From Tepidimonas sediminis (lineage in GTDB: Bacteria; Pseudomonadota; Gammaproteobacteria; Burkholderiales; Burkholderiaceae_C), in NCBI RefSeq assembly GCF_007556605.1, contig NZ_VJND01000003.1:124001-188000 (forward strand): 64,000 nucleotides of DNA. Direction: 5' to 3'. Numbering within the stretch: position 1 is the first letter of the stretch; the number at the start of each line of letters is the position of its first letter. A program made the translations under genes and the position numbers. Positions 26,294-33,767 of this stretch are shown piece by piece. The notes beneath the pieces are model-generated. The model did no database searches, was not told the origin of the DNA, and saw only the letters and a program-made list of their open reading frames with translations.

Positions 26294-28842
26294 GCAGAAA
26301 CTCCTTCCTCGGGCAGGCGGTCCACGCTCCCATCCGCTTCGACCACGGCCACCGGCTGAAACTGGCGTTCGTCGACCTGGGCGCGCACCCGTTCATGCCA
26401 GGGATCGGGTTCGTCACGCAGGGCGTCCTGCAGACGGGCCCACAACGCGCGGCGGCCTTCGTCGTCCTGCACGATGCGCTGCTTGACGTAGTCCAGCCCG
26501 ACGCGGGCGACGAAGTGGCAGGTCCGCTCCAGATACCATCCTTCCTGCCGGTACAGTTCCAGAAAGGCGCCGGCGTACTCGAGCACCTCCTCGGCGCGGC
26601 GGACTTTGACGAGAAACTGGGCGACCTCCGTCTTGATGCCGCCGTTGCCCGCGACGTAGATTTCCCACCCGGACTCGACGCCCACCACCCCGACGTCCTT
26701 GATGCCCGCCTCGGCGCAGTTGCGAGGGCAGCCGCTGACGGCCAGCTTGACCTTGTGCGGGGCGTACATGCGCCACAAGGCACGCTCCAGCTCCTTGCCC
26801 AGGCGCGTGCTGTCCTGGGTGCCGAACCGGCACCACTCGCTGCCGACGCAGGTCTTGACGGTGCGCAGCGCCTTGGCGTAGGCGTGCCCGCTGGGCATGC
26901 CGAGATCGCGCCACACGTGGACCAGGTCTTCCTTGCGCACGCCCAGCAGGTCGATACGCTGACCGCCCGTGATCTTGACCGTCGGGATCCGGTACTTTTC
27001 GACCACGTCGGCGATGCGGCGCAGCTCGGCCGCGCTGGTCTCGCCGCCCCAGATGCGGGGAACCACGCTGTAGGTGCCGTCCTTCTGGATGTTGGCGTGG
27101 CTGCGTTCGTTGATGAAGCGGCTCTGGGGGTCATCGCGCGCTTCACCTGGCCAGGTGCTGATCAGGTAATAGTTGACCGCAGGCCGGCAGGTGGCGCAGC
27201 CGTTGGGGGTTTTCCAGCCCAGGTGGCTGAACACGTCGGCGATGCGCAGCAGACGGCGTCCATCGGCCAGCGGCGTGCGGATGGCCTGACGCAATTCCTC
27301 GTGGCTGAGCTCGGTGCAGCCGCAGACTGGTTTTTTCTTCGGCGTGGCTTCGTAATTGCCGCCCGCCACCGACATCAGGATCTGCTCCACCAGCCCGGTG
27401 CAGGAGCCGCACGAGGCGCTGGCCTTGGTGTGGCGGCGCACTTCTTCCAGCGTGAACAGCCCCTTGCTGCGGATGGCCTGGCAGATGGTGCCTTTGCGCA
27501 CCCCGTTGCAGCCACAGATCTCGGCGTCGTCCGGCAGCGCGGCAGCGTGGTGCTGGCCCTGGTGCCCGCCGTCGCCCAGATGCCGTTCGCCGAAGATGAG
27601 CCTGTCACGGATCGGCTCAATGTCCTGCCCCTCGCGCATCAGGCGCAGGTACCACGACCCATCCGCGGTATCGCCGTACAGGCAGGCCCCCACCAGTCGC
27701 CCACGCTGGATGACCAGCTTCTTGTACACGCCGGCCTGCGGATCGCTGAGCACGATCTCCTCGCAGTCAGCGTCCTCGGCTCGGCCGCTGGAAGCCCCCA
27801 TGAATTGGCCTGCCGAGAAAAGGTCGATGCCGGTCACCTTCAGCTTCGTCGAGACGAGCGAGCCGCCGTAGCGCGCGATGCCGAATTCGGCCAGGTGGTT
27901 GGCCAGCACCTTGGCCTGCTCGAACAGGGGGGCCACCAGGCCATAGTTCACCCCCCGGTGGTTGACGCATTCGCCCACGGCATAGATGCGCGGGTCCGTG
28001 AGGGTCTGCATCGTGTCGGTGACGACGACGCCGCGCTGGCAGTGCAGGCCCGCACGCTCGGCCAGCGCCGTGTTGGGGCGGATGCCGACGGCCATGACCA
28101 CCAGTTCGGCGGGAATCGTCGTGCCGTCCTTCAGGCGCACCGCGCCGACGCGCCCGTCGGCGCCTGGCAGCAAAGCCTCGGTGTGCGCCTGCAGCAGGAA
28201 GCGCAGCCCTCTTTGTTCGAGCGCGCGCTGCAACAGGCCGGCCGCCACGGGATCCAGCTGACGTTCCAGCAGCCACGGTGCCACGTGTACCACCGTGACT
28301 TCCATGCCGCGCTTGGCCAGACCGTTGGCGGCCTCCAGGCCCAGCAGACCACCGCCGATGACCACCGCATGCCGGTGGCGCTGCGCGGCTTCGATCATGG
28401 CCAGCGTGTCGGCGATGTCGCGGTACGCGAGTACGCCAGGCAGCTCGCGCCCCGGAATCGGCAGCATGAATGGGATCGAACCGGTCGCCAGGATAAGCCG
28501 GTCGTAGGGCACCTCGATCTCGGTGCCGTCGGCCCGGCGGCCGCGTACCCGGCGGCGCGCCCGGTCGATGTCGGTGGCGGTGCAACCCGCATGCAGTGTG
28601 ATGCCGTGCTGCCGGTACCAATCCCAATCGTTGAGGACGATGTCCTGCAACGTTTGCTCCCCGGCCAGCACCGGTGAGAGCAGGATTCGGTTGTAGTTGG
28701 GGTGCGGCTCGGCGCCCAGAACGGCGATGTCGTACCGATCCGGGGCCAGCTGCAACAGCTCCTCCAGCGCCCGCACGCCGGCCATGCCGTTGCCGATCAT
28801 GACGAGCCGCTGGCGATCACGAGGGTGGGTTCGCATGTCCAT
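26290..28842 (-). CDS. nirB: Nitrite reductase (NADH) large subunit
   Basis: An 850-residue enzyme reducing nitrite to ammonium with NADH. Domains in order: FAD/NADH oxidoreductase (VMIGNGMAGVRALEEL at the N-terminus and VVIGGGLLGLEAANGL); BFD-like [2Fe-2S] domain with ICGCNGV and ASCGSCTG; a second Cys cluster CGCTELS and NGCATCRPAV; and the siroheme-[4Fe-4S] sulfite/nitrite reductase domain with CVGSEWCRFGTQ and SGCPRNCAEAGIKDVG. All key Cys are present. It lies 2 bases after the nitrate transporter ATPase gene and overlaps nirD by 4. Siroheme supply fits cobA and cbiX downstream. Confidence 0.97.
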   Translation of the reverse strand: MDMRTHPRDRQRLVMIGNGMAGVRALEELLQLAPDRYDIAVLGAEPHPNYNRILLSPVLAGEQTLQDIVLNDWDWYRQHGITLHAGCTATDIDRARRRVRGRRADGTEIEVPYDRLILATGSIPFMLPIPGRELPGVLAYRDIADTLAMIEAAQRHRHAVVIGGGLLGLEAANGLAKRGMEVTVVHVAPWLLERQLDPVAAGLLQRALEQRGLRFLLQAHTEALLPGADGRVGAVRLKDGTTIPAELVVMAVGIRPNTALAERAGLHCQRGVVVTDTMQTLTDPRIYAVGECVNHRGVNYGLVAPLFEQAKVLANHLAEFGIARYGGSLVSTKLKVTGIDLFSAGQFMGASSGRAEDADCEEIVLSDPQAGVYKKLVIQRGRLVGACLYGDTADGSWYLRLMREGQDIEPIRDRLIFGERHLGDGGHQGQHHAAALPDDAEICGCNGVRKGTICQAIRSKGLFTLEEVRRHTKASASCGSCTGLVEQILMSVAGGNYEATPKKKPVCGCTELSHEELRQAIRTPLADGRRLLRIADVFSHLGWKTPNGCATCRPAVNYYLISTWPGEARDDPQSRFINERSHANIQKDGTYSVVPRIWGGETSAAELRRIADVVEKYRIPTVKITGGQRIDLLGVRKEDLVHVWRDLGMPSGHAYAKALRTVKTCVGSEWCRFGTQDSTRLGKELERALWRMYAPHKVKLAVSGCPRNCAEAGIKDVGVVGVESGWEIYVAGNGGIKTEVAQFLVKVRRAEEVLEYAGAFLELYRQEGWYLERTCHFVARVGLDYVKQRIVQDDEGRRALWARLQDALRDEPDPWHERVRAQVDERQFQPVAVVEADGSVDRLPEEGVSA

Positions 28843-28844
28843 GG

Positions 28845-29654
28845 TCAGGCAGCCTTCTCAACATGCGTCTGGCGGGTGTAGAGGAAGTCCAGCACGGCCT
28901 TGCGGCAGCGCAGGTAGGTGGCATCCTCGGCCAACTGCAGCCGCTGCCGCGGCCGGGCCAAGGGCACCGGCAGCACCTCGCCGATGGTGGCAGCCGGCCC
29001 GTTGGTCATCATCACGATCTTGTCCGCCAGCAGCACCGCCTCGTCGACGTCATGCGTGACCATCACCACCGTGCTGCGGGTGCGTTCGACGATGTCGAGC
29101 AGCTCATCCTGCAGGCGGGCGCGCGTCAACGCATCCAGCGCCCCGAACGGTTCGTCCATCAGCAACACCTTGGGCTCGATGGCCAGCGCCCGGGCGATCC
29201 CCACGCGCTGCTTCATGCCGCCGCTGATCTCGCCCGGCCGCTTTTGCGCGGCGTGCGCCAGACCGACCAGCTCCAGCGCCGCCGCCGTGCGCTCCCGCAG
29301 CCGCGCCTTGGGCTCGCTGGCGCCAAACACCCGCTCGACACCGAGGTAAACGTTGTCGAAACAGGTGAGCCACGGCAGCAGCGCGTGGTTCTGAAACACC
29401 ATGGCGCGGTCCGGCCCTGGCCCGGCGATTTCCCGGCCGGCGCACAGCAGCACGCCCTGGCTCGGCCGGGTCAGTCCCGCGATCAGGTTGAGCAAGGTGG
29501 ATTTGCCGCAACCGGAGTGGCCGATCAGCGTGACGAACTCCCCCTTGGCGATGGTCAGGTTGATGTCGCGCAGCGCGACGAACGGCCCCCGTGGCGTCTT
29601 GAACACCTGTCCCACGCCTTGGATCTCGATGTACTTCAGGTCTTGCGGGTTCAT
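28845..29654 (-). CDS. nrtD: Nitrate ABC transporter, ATP-binding protein
   Basis: A 269-residue ATPase of the nitrate/sulfonate/taurine importer family. Walker A is GHSGCGKSTLLNLIAG, the signature motif EISGGMKQRVGIARAL and Walker B VLLMDEPFGALD; the H-loop is VMVTHDVDEAV. It is a single-domain NrtD-like ATPase, not a NrtC-type fusion with a substrate-binding domain, so it probably works as a homodimer with NrtB. The ATG at 29654 overlaps the nrtB stop by 4 bases. Confidence 0.93.
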   Translation of the reverse strand: MNPQDLKYIEIQGVGQVFKTPRGPFVALRDINLTIAKGEFVTLIGHSGCGKSTLLNLIAGLTRPSQGVLLCAGREIAGPGPDRAMVFQNHALLPWLTCFDNVYLGVERVFGASEPKARLRERTAAALELVGLAHAAQKRPGEISGGMKQRVGIARALAIEPKVLLMDEPFGALDALTRARLQDELLDIVERTRSTVVMVTHDVDEAVLLADKIVMMTNGPAATIGEVLPVPLARPRQRLQLAEDATYLRCRKAVLDFLYTRQTHVEKAA

Positions 29655-30583
29655 GAGCGCACCTCGTCGTACGTGAACGCGGCAGCCAGCCGCACGAGCA
29701 CGGTCTCCAACGCCAGGCCGACCAGGCCGATGACGAGGATCGCCACCAGGATGTGCTGGACGTTGAGGTTGTTCCACTCGTCCCAGACCCAGAAGCCGAT
29801 GCCGACCCCCCCGGTGAGCATCTCGGCGGCGACGATGACCAGCCACGCCGTGCCCACGCTCAGACGCACACCGGTCAGCACGTACGGCAGCGTGGCCGGC
29901 AGCAGGATGCGCGTCAGCACCGTCCAGCTGGACAGATCCAGCACCCGGGCCACGTTGAGGTAGTCCTGCGGAACGCGCTGAACGCCCACCGCGGTGTTGA
30001 TGATCATCGGCCAGATGGAGCAGATGAAGATCGTCCAGATGGCGGCCGGGTTGGCGCTCTTGAAGACCAGCAGCCCGATCGGCAGCCACGCCAGCGGGCT
30101 GACCGGGCGCAGCAGGGCGATCAGCGGGGCGAACATCGCCGACAGCCAGCGCGAGCTGCCCAGCGCGAAGCCCAGCGGAATGCCGACCAGCGCCGCCAGG
30201 CCGAAGCCCAGACCGACGCGCTGCAGGCTGTGCAGGACGTTCCAGCCGATTCCTTGATCATTGGGGCCGTTCTGGTAGAACGGATCGCTGAACAGGGCCC
30301 ATGCGGCCTCGAAGGTGGAGCGCGGGGTGGGAAACGCGCCGCCCTCCCGGGTCAGCAGCGCCCAGACGCCCACCAGCAGCGCCAAGCCGCTGGCAGCAGC
30401 CAGTGCCCGCGTCAAGGTCGGAAGCCAGACCGCGCCCGCGCTGGAGGCATTGGCCCGCGCGGGCGCTGGCTTGCGGGTCGGGGTCGAGCTGGATGCGCCC
30501 TGGGCACGTGCGGCAGTCACGGGCGGCGGCGAGACCGAGGACACTTCGTCCGCGGGCGGCATGTGAAAGACGGCGGCAACCAT
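29651..30583 (-). CDS. nrtB: Nitrate ABC transporter, permease
   Basis: A 310-residue inner-membrane permease with about six transmembrane helices and a Pro/Ser-rich cytoplasmic N-terminal tail of about 55 residues. The BPD transport signature is LDLSSWTVLTRILLPATLP, and GTAWLVIVAAEML follows, typical of NrtB/SsuC/TauC permeases. The ATG at 30583 has a GAGGAG ribosome binding site and follows nrtA by 16 bases. It pairs with NrtD and the substrate-binding protein NrtA. Confidence 0.93.
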   Translation of the reverse strand: MVAAVFHMPPADEVSSVSPPPVTAARAQGASSSTPTRKPAPARANASSAGAVWLPTLTRALAAASGLALLVGVWALLTREGGAFPTPRSTFEAAWALFSDPFYQNGPNDQGIGWNVLHSLQRVGLGFGLAALVGIPLGFALGSSRWLSAMFAPLIALLRPVSPLAWLPIGLLVFKSANPAAIWTIFICSIWPMIINTAVGVQRVPQDYLNVARVLDLSSWTVLTRILLPATLPYVLTGVRLSVGTAWLVIVAAEMLTGGVGIGFWVWDEWNNLNVQHILVAILVIGLVGLALETVLVRLAAAFTYDEVRS

Positions 30584-30599
30584 GATGGGCTCCTCGGGG

Positions 30600-31892
30600 T
30601 CAGGCCTTGACAGCGAAGCCGTCGGCATAGCGCGCAGGATCCTTGCCGTCCCACACGACCCCGTCGATCAATCGGTTGGAGCGCAGGTCGGACTTGGGCA
30701 GGTTGACTTTGAGCTGGGTGGCGGCCTGACGGTACAGCTCGGTCTGGTTGATCTCTCGCGCCACCTGCTGGTAGTTCGGATGTTCCTTCAGCAGTCCCCA
30801 GCGCTTGTGCTGGGTCAGGAACCACATCCCGTCGGACAGGTACGGATAGTTCACCGCCCCGTCGGCGAAGAACTTCATGTGGTTCGGATCATCCCAGGTC
30901 CGGCCCAGCCCGTTCTGATAACGCCCGAGGATGCGCTGGTTGATCGCATCGACGCTGGTGTTGACATAGGCCTTGTCGGCGATGGTCTCGGCCATCTTCA
31001 GCTTGTTCTGCAGCCCGCTGTCGATCCAGCGGCTGGCCTCCAGCACGGCCATGATGACGGCGCGGCAGGTATTGGGGTTCTGGCGCACGAAGTCGGCAGT
31101 CGTCCCCAGCACCTTTTCCGGGTGATCCTTCCAAATGTCCTGCGTGGTGACCGCCGTGATGCCGATCCCATCCATGATGGCGCGGTGGTTCCAGGGCTCA
31201 CCGACGCAGAAGCCATCCATGTTGCCAACCCGCATGTTCGCCACCATCTGCGGCGGCGGCACGGTGATGACCTTGGCGTCACGCAGCGGATGCACGCCCA
31301 GGCTGGCCAACCAGTAGTACAGCCACATCGCGTGTGTGCCAGTGGGGAAGGTCTGCGCGAAGGTGTATTCCCGCTTCTCGGAGGCCATCAGCTTGGCCAG
31401 ACCCGGGCCGTCCACCGCTCCCTTCTCGGCCAGTTTGCGGCTCAGCGTGATGGCCTGGCCATTGTGGTTCAGGGTCATCAGCACCGCCATGTTGCGCTTC
31501 GGCCCGCCGACCCCGAGGTGCACGCCGTAGATCAGGCCATAGAGCACGTGCGCCATGTCCAGGTCGCCGTTGATCAGCTTGTCCCGCACGCCGGCCCACG
31601 AGGCTTCCTTGGTCGGGATGATCTTGACGCCGTATTTCTGATCAAAGCCGAGCACGCTGGCCATCACGACACTGGCGCAGTCGGTCAGCGGGATGAAACC
31701 GATCTTGACTTCCTTCTTCTCGGGTGCGTCCGAGCCTGCTGCCCACACCCCGGGATGTCCCAGAGATCCGAACACGGTGGCAGCCCCCAAGGCGGCGGTG
31801 CGCTGCAGCGCCCGGCGTCGGTCGGGGCGCTGCGGTCCTGTCCGTGGCGAGGTGCCGGCGCCTGATTGAGCGGAATGGTGAGCGGTGGTCAT
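30600..31892 (-). CDS. nrtA: Nitrate ABC transporter, substrate-binding protein
   Basis: A 430-residue periplasmic binding protein of the NrtA/CmpA family. The N-terminus has a twin-arginine-like signal (RRRALQRTAALGAATVFGSLG followed by VWAAG), and the mature part begins EVKIGFIPLTDCASVVMA. It has no lipobox Cys. Specificity for nitrate rather than bicarbonate is taken from operon context. The ATG at 31892 has an ideal AGGAGG ribosome binding site 6 bases upstream (minus strand, 31904-31899). It is the first structural gene after the NasR-controlled leader. Confidence 0.94.
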   Translation of the reverse strand: MTTAHHSAQSGAGTSPRTGPQRPDRRRALQRTAALGAATVFGSLGHPGVWAAGSDAPEKKEVKIGFIPLTDCASVVMASVLGFDQKYGVKIIPTKEASWAGVRDKLINGDLDMAHVLYGLIYGVHLGVGGPKRNMAVLMTLNHNGQAITLSRKLAEKGAVDGPGLAKLMASEKREYTFAQTFPTGTHAMWLYYWLASLGVHPLRDAKVITVPPPQMVANMRVGNMDGFCVGEPWNHRAIMDGIGITAVTTQDIWKDHPEKVLGTTADFVRQNPNTCRAVIMAVLEASRWIDSGLQNKLKMAETIADKAYVNTSVDAINQRILGRYQNGLGRTWDDPNHMKFFADGAVNYPYLSDGMWFLTQHKRWGLLKEHPNYQQVAREINQTELYRQAATQLKVNLPKSDLRSNRLIDGVVWDGKDPARYADGFAVKA

Positions 31893-31924
31893 GGCAAACC
31901 TCCTGAAGGGGGTGAAAAAAGGTG

Positions 31925-31990
31925 AAAAAAGCAAACGGCGCCCTTGTCGTCAGACCCCCCGAAGGGGTCTGCTGCGAAAGGACGCCGTTG
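31925..31990 (-). terminator. Intrinsic terminator in the nrtA leader (attenuator)
   Basis: On the minus strand AACGGCGTCCTT pairs over 12 positions (one G-U) with AAGGGCGCCGTT, enclosing a second stem CAGACCCC/GGGGTCTG with a TTCG loop, and is followed by GCTTTTTT. It is therefore a strong Rho-independent terminator inside the 5' leader, about 35 bases before nrtA. Its 5' arm is made of the loop and 3' arm of hairpin P2, so formation of P2 and of the terminator exclude each other. Confidence 0.88.
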
Positions 31991-31993
31991 TCC
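31980..31993 (-). promoter_or_regulatory. ANTAR-type antiterminator hairpin P2
   Basis: A 4-bp stem GGAC/GTCC closes the hexaloop AACGGC. The loop has A at position 1 and G at position 4, the pattern recognised by ANTAR-domain proteins. It shares its sequence with the terminator 5' arm. Binding by NasR would hold it folded and block termination. Confidence 0.82.
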
Positions 31994-32001
31994 GGTGTGT
32001 G

Positions 32002-32027
32002 CGCGCCGACCGCCGTTGGTCACGCGC
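32002..32027 (-). promoter_or_regulatory. ANTAR-type antiterminator hairpin P1
   Basis: The core stem GACC/GGTC (32021-32018 with 32011-32008) closes the same hexaloop AACGGC as P2. The stem extends outward through GCGCG/CGCGC with a small internal mismatch. The P1 and P2 cores are separated by 14 bases, as expected for the two-hairpin motif bound by an ANTAR dimer. Confidence 0.82.
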
Positions 32028-32040
32028 TTTGTCAAACCCT

Positions 32041-32059
32041 CAAGCACGAATCGTGCCAA
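32041..32059 (-). promoter_or_regulatory. Sigma-54 promoter of the nitrate assimilation operon
   Basis: On the minus strand TTGGCACGATTCGTGCTT matches the -24/-12 consensus, with GG and GC exactly 10 bases apart. Transcription should start near 32030, just before hairpin P1. With the NtrC site upstream it ties the operon to nitrogen limitation. Confidence 0.88.
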
Positions 32060-32144
32060 GGTCGGCGATGAGGGTAGATCATGGGGCATGCCCCGTCGTA
32101 GTGGGTTTCACGGGGGCGGTGAACGAACCTTCCGCTCCGTGCAG

Positions 32145-32161
32145 TGCACCGCGCAGGTGCA
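32145..32161. promoter_or_regulatory. NtrC binding site (enhancer) for the nitrate operon
   Basis: TGCACC, five bases, GGTGCA: a perfect match to the NtrC palindrome, centred about 120 bases upstream of the expected sigma-54 transcription start. It lies in the nasR-nrtA gap, 44 bases past the nasR stop codon. A second complete site was not found, although one half-site-like GTGCA lies beside it. Confidence 0.85.
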
Positions 32162-32204
32162 ACCATGCCCTCTTGCGGCGCCTGCTGCGCAACTTTGGCG
32201 CCGT

Positions 32205-33482
32205 TTACGGGCGGTCAGCCGGCAGCAGCTCGGCGCTGGCCAACAGCGCCTGCGCCACGTCGACGAGACGTCGGCCTTGGTTCATCGCCTGTTGGCGCAG
32301 ACGGCGATGCGCGTCTGCCTCACTCAGGCCTTGCCGGGCCATCAAAAGACCCTTGGCGCGTTCGATCAACCTGCGCTCCTGCAGGTTGGCCCGAACCCGT
32401 TCGAGCTCGGCCGTGACCTGCTGCAGCTGGCGTGACTGCGCCTCGATGACCTCCAGGACACACGCGCTGGATCCATGGGGCCAGGACGGCGCAGGCGCTG
32501 CGGATCTCGCAGCCTCGTCCTCAGCAGCAAAAAAGGCGGCTGCATCCTTCCATGCATCCTCGTCGGATCGAAGGTCCAGATCCCCGGTGGCCAGTTCCGA
32601 CAGTGACCGCTCGGCCTGCCGCAGCTTGTGCTCGCTCAGGGCTCGCAGCTCCTGGACCAGCTGCTCTTCGACCCTGCGCAGCGCATCCAGGCGTGCCGTG
32701 CAGGCGGCAAACCAAGCGGCACTGCAGCTGGAATTCAGCCGTGCGGCTGTTCCAGACGACAGCAAATGACGGCGAAACCGTTCCAGCTTGGCCAATACCG
32801 TCGCGTCAGGCAGATTGGCCAGCGCGTCGGCCAGCTCTTTCGACGTCAGCGTGGCCACGACCTCGATGCTTCGCTGTTGCGCATCAATCAGGTGCTGGAG
32901 GTGTCGTTGCTCGTCAGCTGAAATCGAGCCACGGGCGAAGGCCAAGGCTCCGGCGGCGCGTTCCTGTCCCGCGAGCTCCTTGCCCTGGGCCAAGTGGAAC
33001 AGTGCGACCAGGCAGCGCGAGATGTCGGGGTCCTGGGCCGCGTCCGCGGCCTCGAACACCATCGACAGCAGGGTCTGAATCAGTCGGATGTACGCCTGGG
33101 TTGCCCAGCGTGCCGAGCAGCGTCGTTCCAAGACCTGCTCGCGCAGCCAAGGCAGTGCCTGCAGTCCCTGGTGCACCAGGGCGATGTCGGTCAGCAGTCG
33201 GGCACGCTGCAAGCCTGGGGTGGTCATGCCTGAGTCGATGGCATCCAACTCAGCAGTAAAGCCCTCTCGCTCCCGGTCGGTCGCTGCCGTCTGCTGCGTC
33301 AGAGCTTCGCGCCATTCATCGGTCGTGCTGCCTAGAAACAGATTGGTCAACCCGCGTTCCCGCTGCAGCTGGTGAACCAGGGCGGTGGTCGTGTGCAGCA
33401 ACCGGCTCGTCTGAGCCAGTTGCCGCAGCTCGGCTACCATGGCCTGACGCGAGGCCCGCAACCATCGCAACGCTCTGTCCAT
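32205..33482 (-). CDS. nasR: NasR-type nitrate/nitrite sensor and transcription antiterminator (NIT + ANTAR)
   Basis: A 425-residue cytoplasmic protein. The N-terminal two-thirds is an all-helical NIT (nitrate/nitrite sensing) domain, recognised by VHQLQRERGLTNLFLGST near residue 36. The last 60 residues form an ANTAR RNA-binding domain: LQERRLIERAKGLLMARQ, then GLSEADAHRRLRQQAMNQ and GRRLVDVAQALL. In Klebsiella, NasR binds leader RNA in response to nitrate and prevents termination ahead of the nas operon. Here its target hairpins lie directly downstream. The ATG at 33482 (MDRALRWLRASRQAM) is chosen from the domain boundary. It is transcribed in the same direction as the operon. Confidence 0.93.
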   Translation of the reverse strand: MDRALRWLRASRQAMVAELRQLAQTSRLLHTTTALVHQLQRERGLTNLFLGSTTDEWREALTQQTAATDREREGFTAELDAIDSGMTTPGLQRARLLTDIALVHQGLQALPWLREQVLERRCSARWATQAYIRLIQTLLSMVFEAADAAQDPDISRCLVALFHLAQGKELAGQERAAGALAFARGSISADEQRHLQHLIDAQQRSIEVVATLTSKELADALANLPDATVLAKLERFRRHLLSSGTAARLNSSCSAAWFAACTARLDALRRVEEQLVQELRALSEHKLRQAERSLSELATGDLDLRSDEDAWKDAAAFFAAEDEAARSAAPAPSWPHGSSACVLEVIEAQSRQLQQVTAELERVRANLQERRLIERAKGLLMARQGLSEADAHRRLRQQAMNQGRRLVDVAQALLASAELLPADRP

Positions 33483-33632
33483 GGGTACCAGGCAAGCAAG
33501 TTGGATGCCTGTCCGTGCCGGATCCCCGGGGACCTCGAAGGCCAATGGGGACGGAGCCCCCAATCCATCCGGGGTGTGCCTGTGTTGGCGGATACACTTG
33601 TAGGCGGGGGGGTCGCGTGTGCTCCGGCTATT

Positions 33633-33650
33633 TACGCAATATCTACGCAA
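33633..33650. repeat. Direct repeat TACGCAA, 11-base period
   Basis: Two copies of TACGCAA start 11 bases apart (33633 and 33644), one helical turn, in the nasR-permease gap. The spacing would suit a regulator binding one face of the DNA. No known binding protein is assigned. Confidence 0.4.
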
Positions 33651-33690
33651 GTCAACTGCAAGCCATTGATGTTTCGACGGTGTTGGTGCG

Positions 33691-33706
33691 CCCCCCGCGC
33701 GCACCA
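33691..33706 (+). repeat. Imperfect copy of the tRNA-Leu 3' end (possible distal junction)
   Basis: CCCCCCGCGCGCACCA differs from the tRNA-Leu terminus CCCCCCGCGCACCA only by an inserted GC. It lies just past nasR, on the far side of the nitrate cluster. It also forms part of the local inverted repeat GGTGCGC...GCGCACC, which is an alternative explanation. Confidence 0.3.
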
Positions 33707-33767
33707 CGGCGTCGTCGCGTCTGCGCGGGCTGCGACCGCTGTCCGGCCGCGTCTGCCTCGCCTTCCC

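Larger units (their letters stand above)
33483..33767. promoter_or_regulatory. Divergent intergenic region between nasR and the anion permease
   Basis: 285 bases without a gene. The minus strand has a candidate nasR promoter, with TTGACT at about 33656-33651 followed by TAAATA after only 15 bases, a poor spacing. It also holds the direct repeat TACGCAA (33633 and 33644) and the inverted repeat GGTGCGC...GCGCACC at about 33685-33705. No sigma-54 site or full NtrC palindrome was found here. Confidence 0.4.

Noticed and set aside
26395-28677. Open frame of 760 codons opposite nirB
   Set aside because: NirB on the other strand has all cofactor motifs; the opposite frame has none.
32083-32094. 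Palindrome GGGGCATGCCCC upstream of the nitrate promoter
   Set aside because: It matches no regulator I recognise. It lies between enhancer and promoter and could be incidental in GC-rich DNA.
33685-33705. Inverted repeat GGTGCGC...GCGCACC as an NtrC site
   Set aside because: The half-sites are in the reverse order to the NtrC palindrome (TGCACC-N5-GGTGCA) and the spacing is wrong. No sigma-54 promoter accompanies it.
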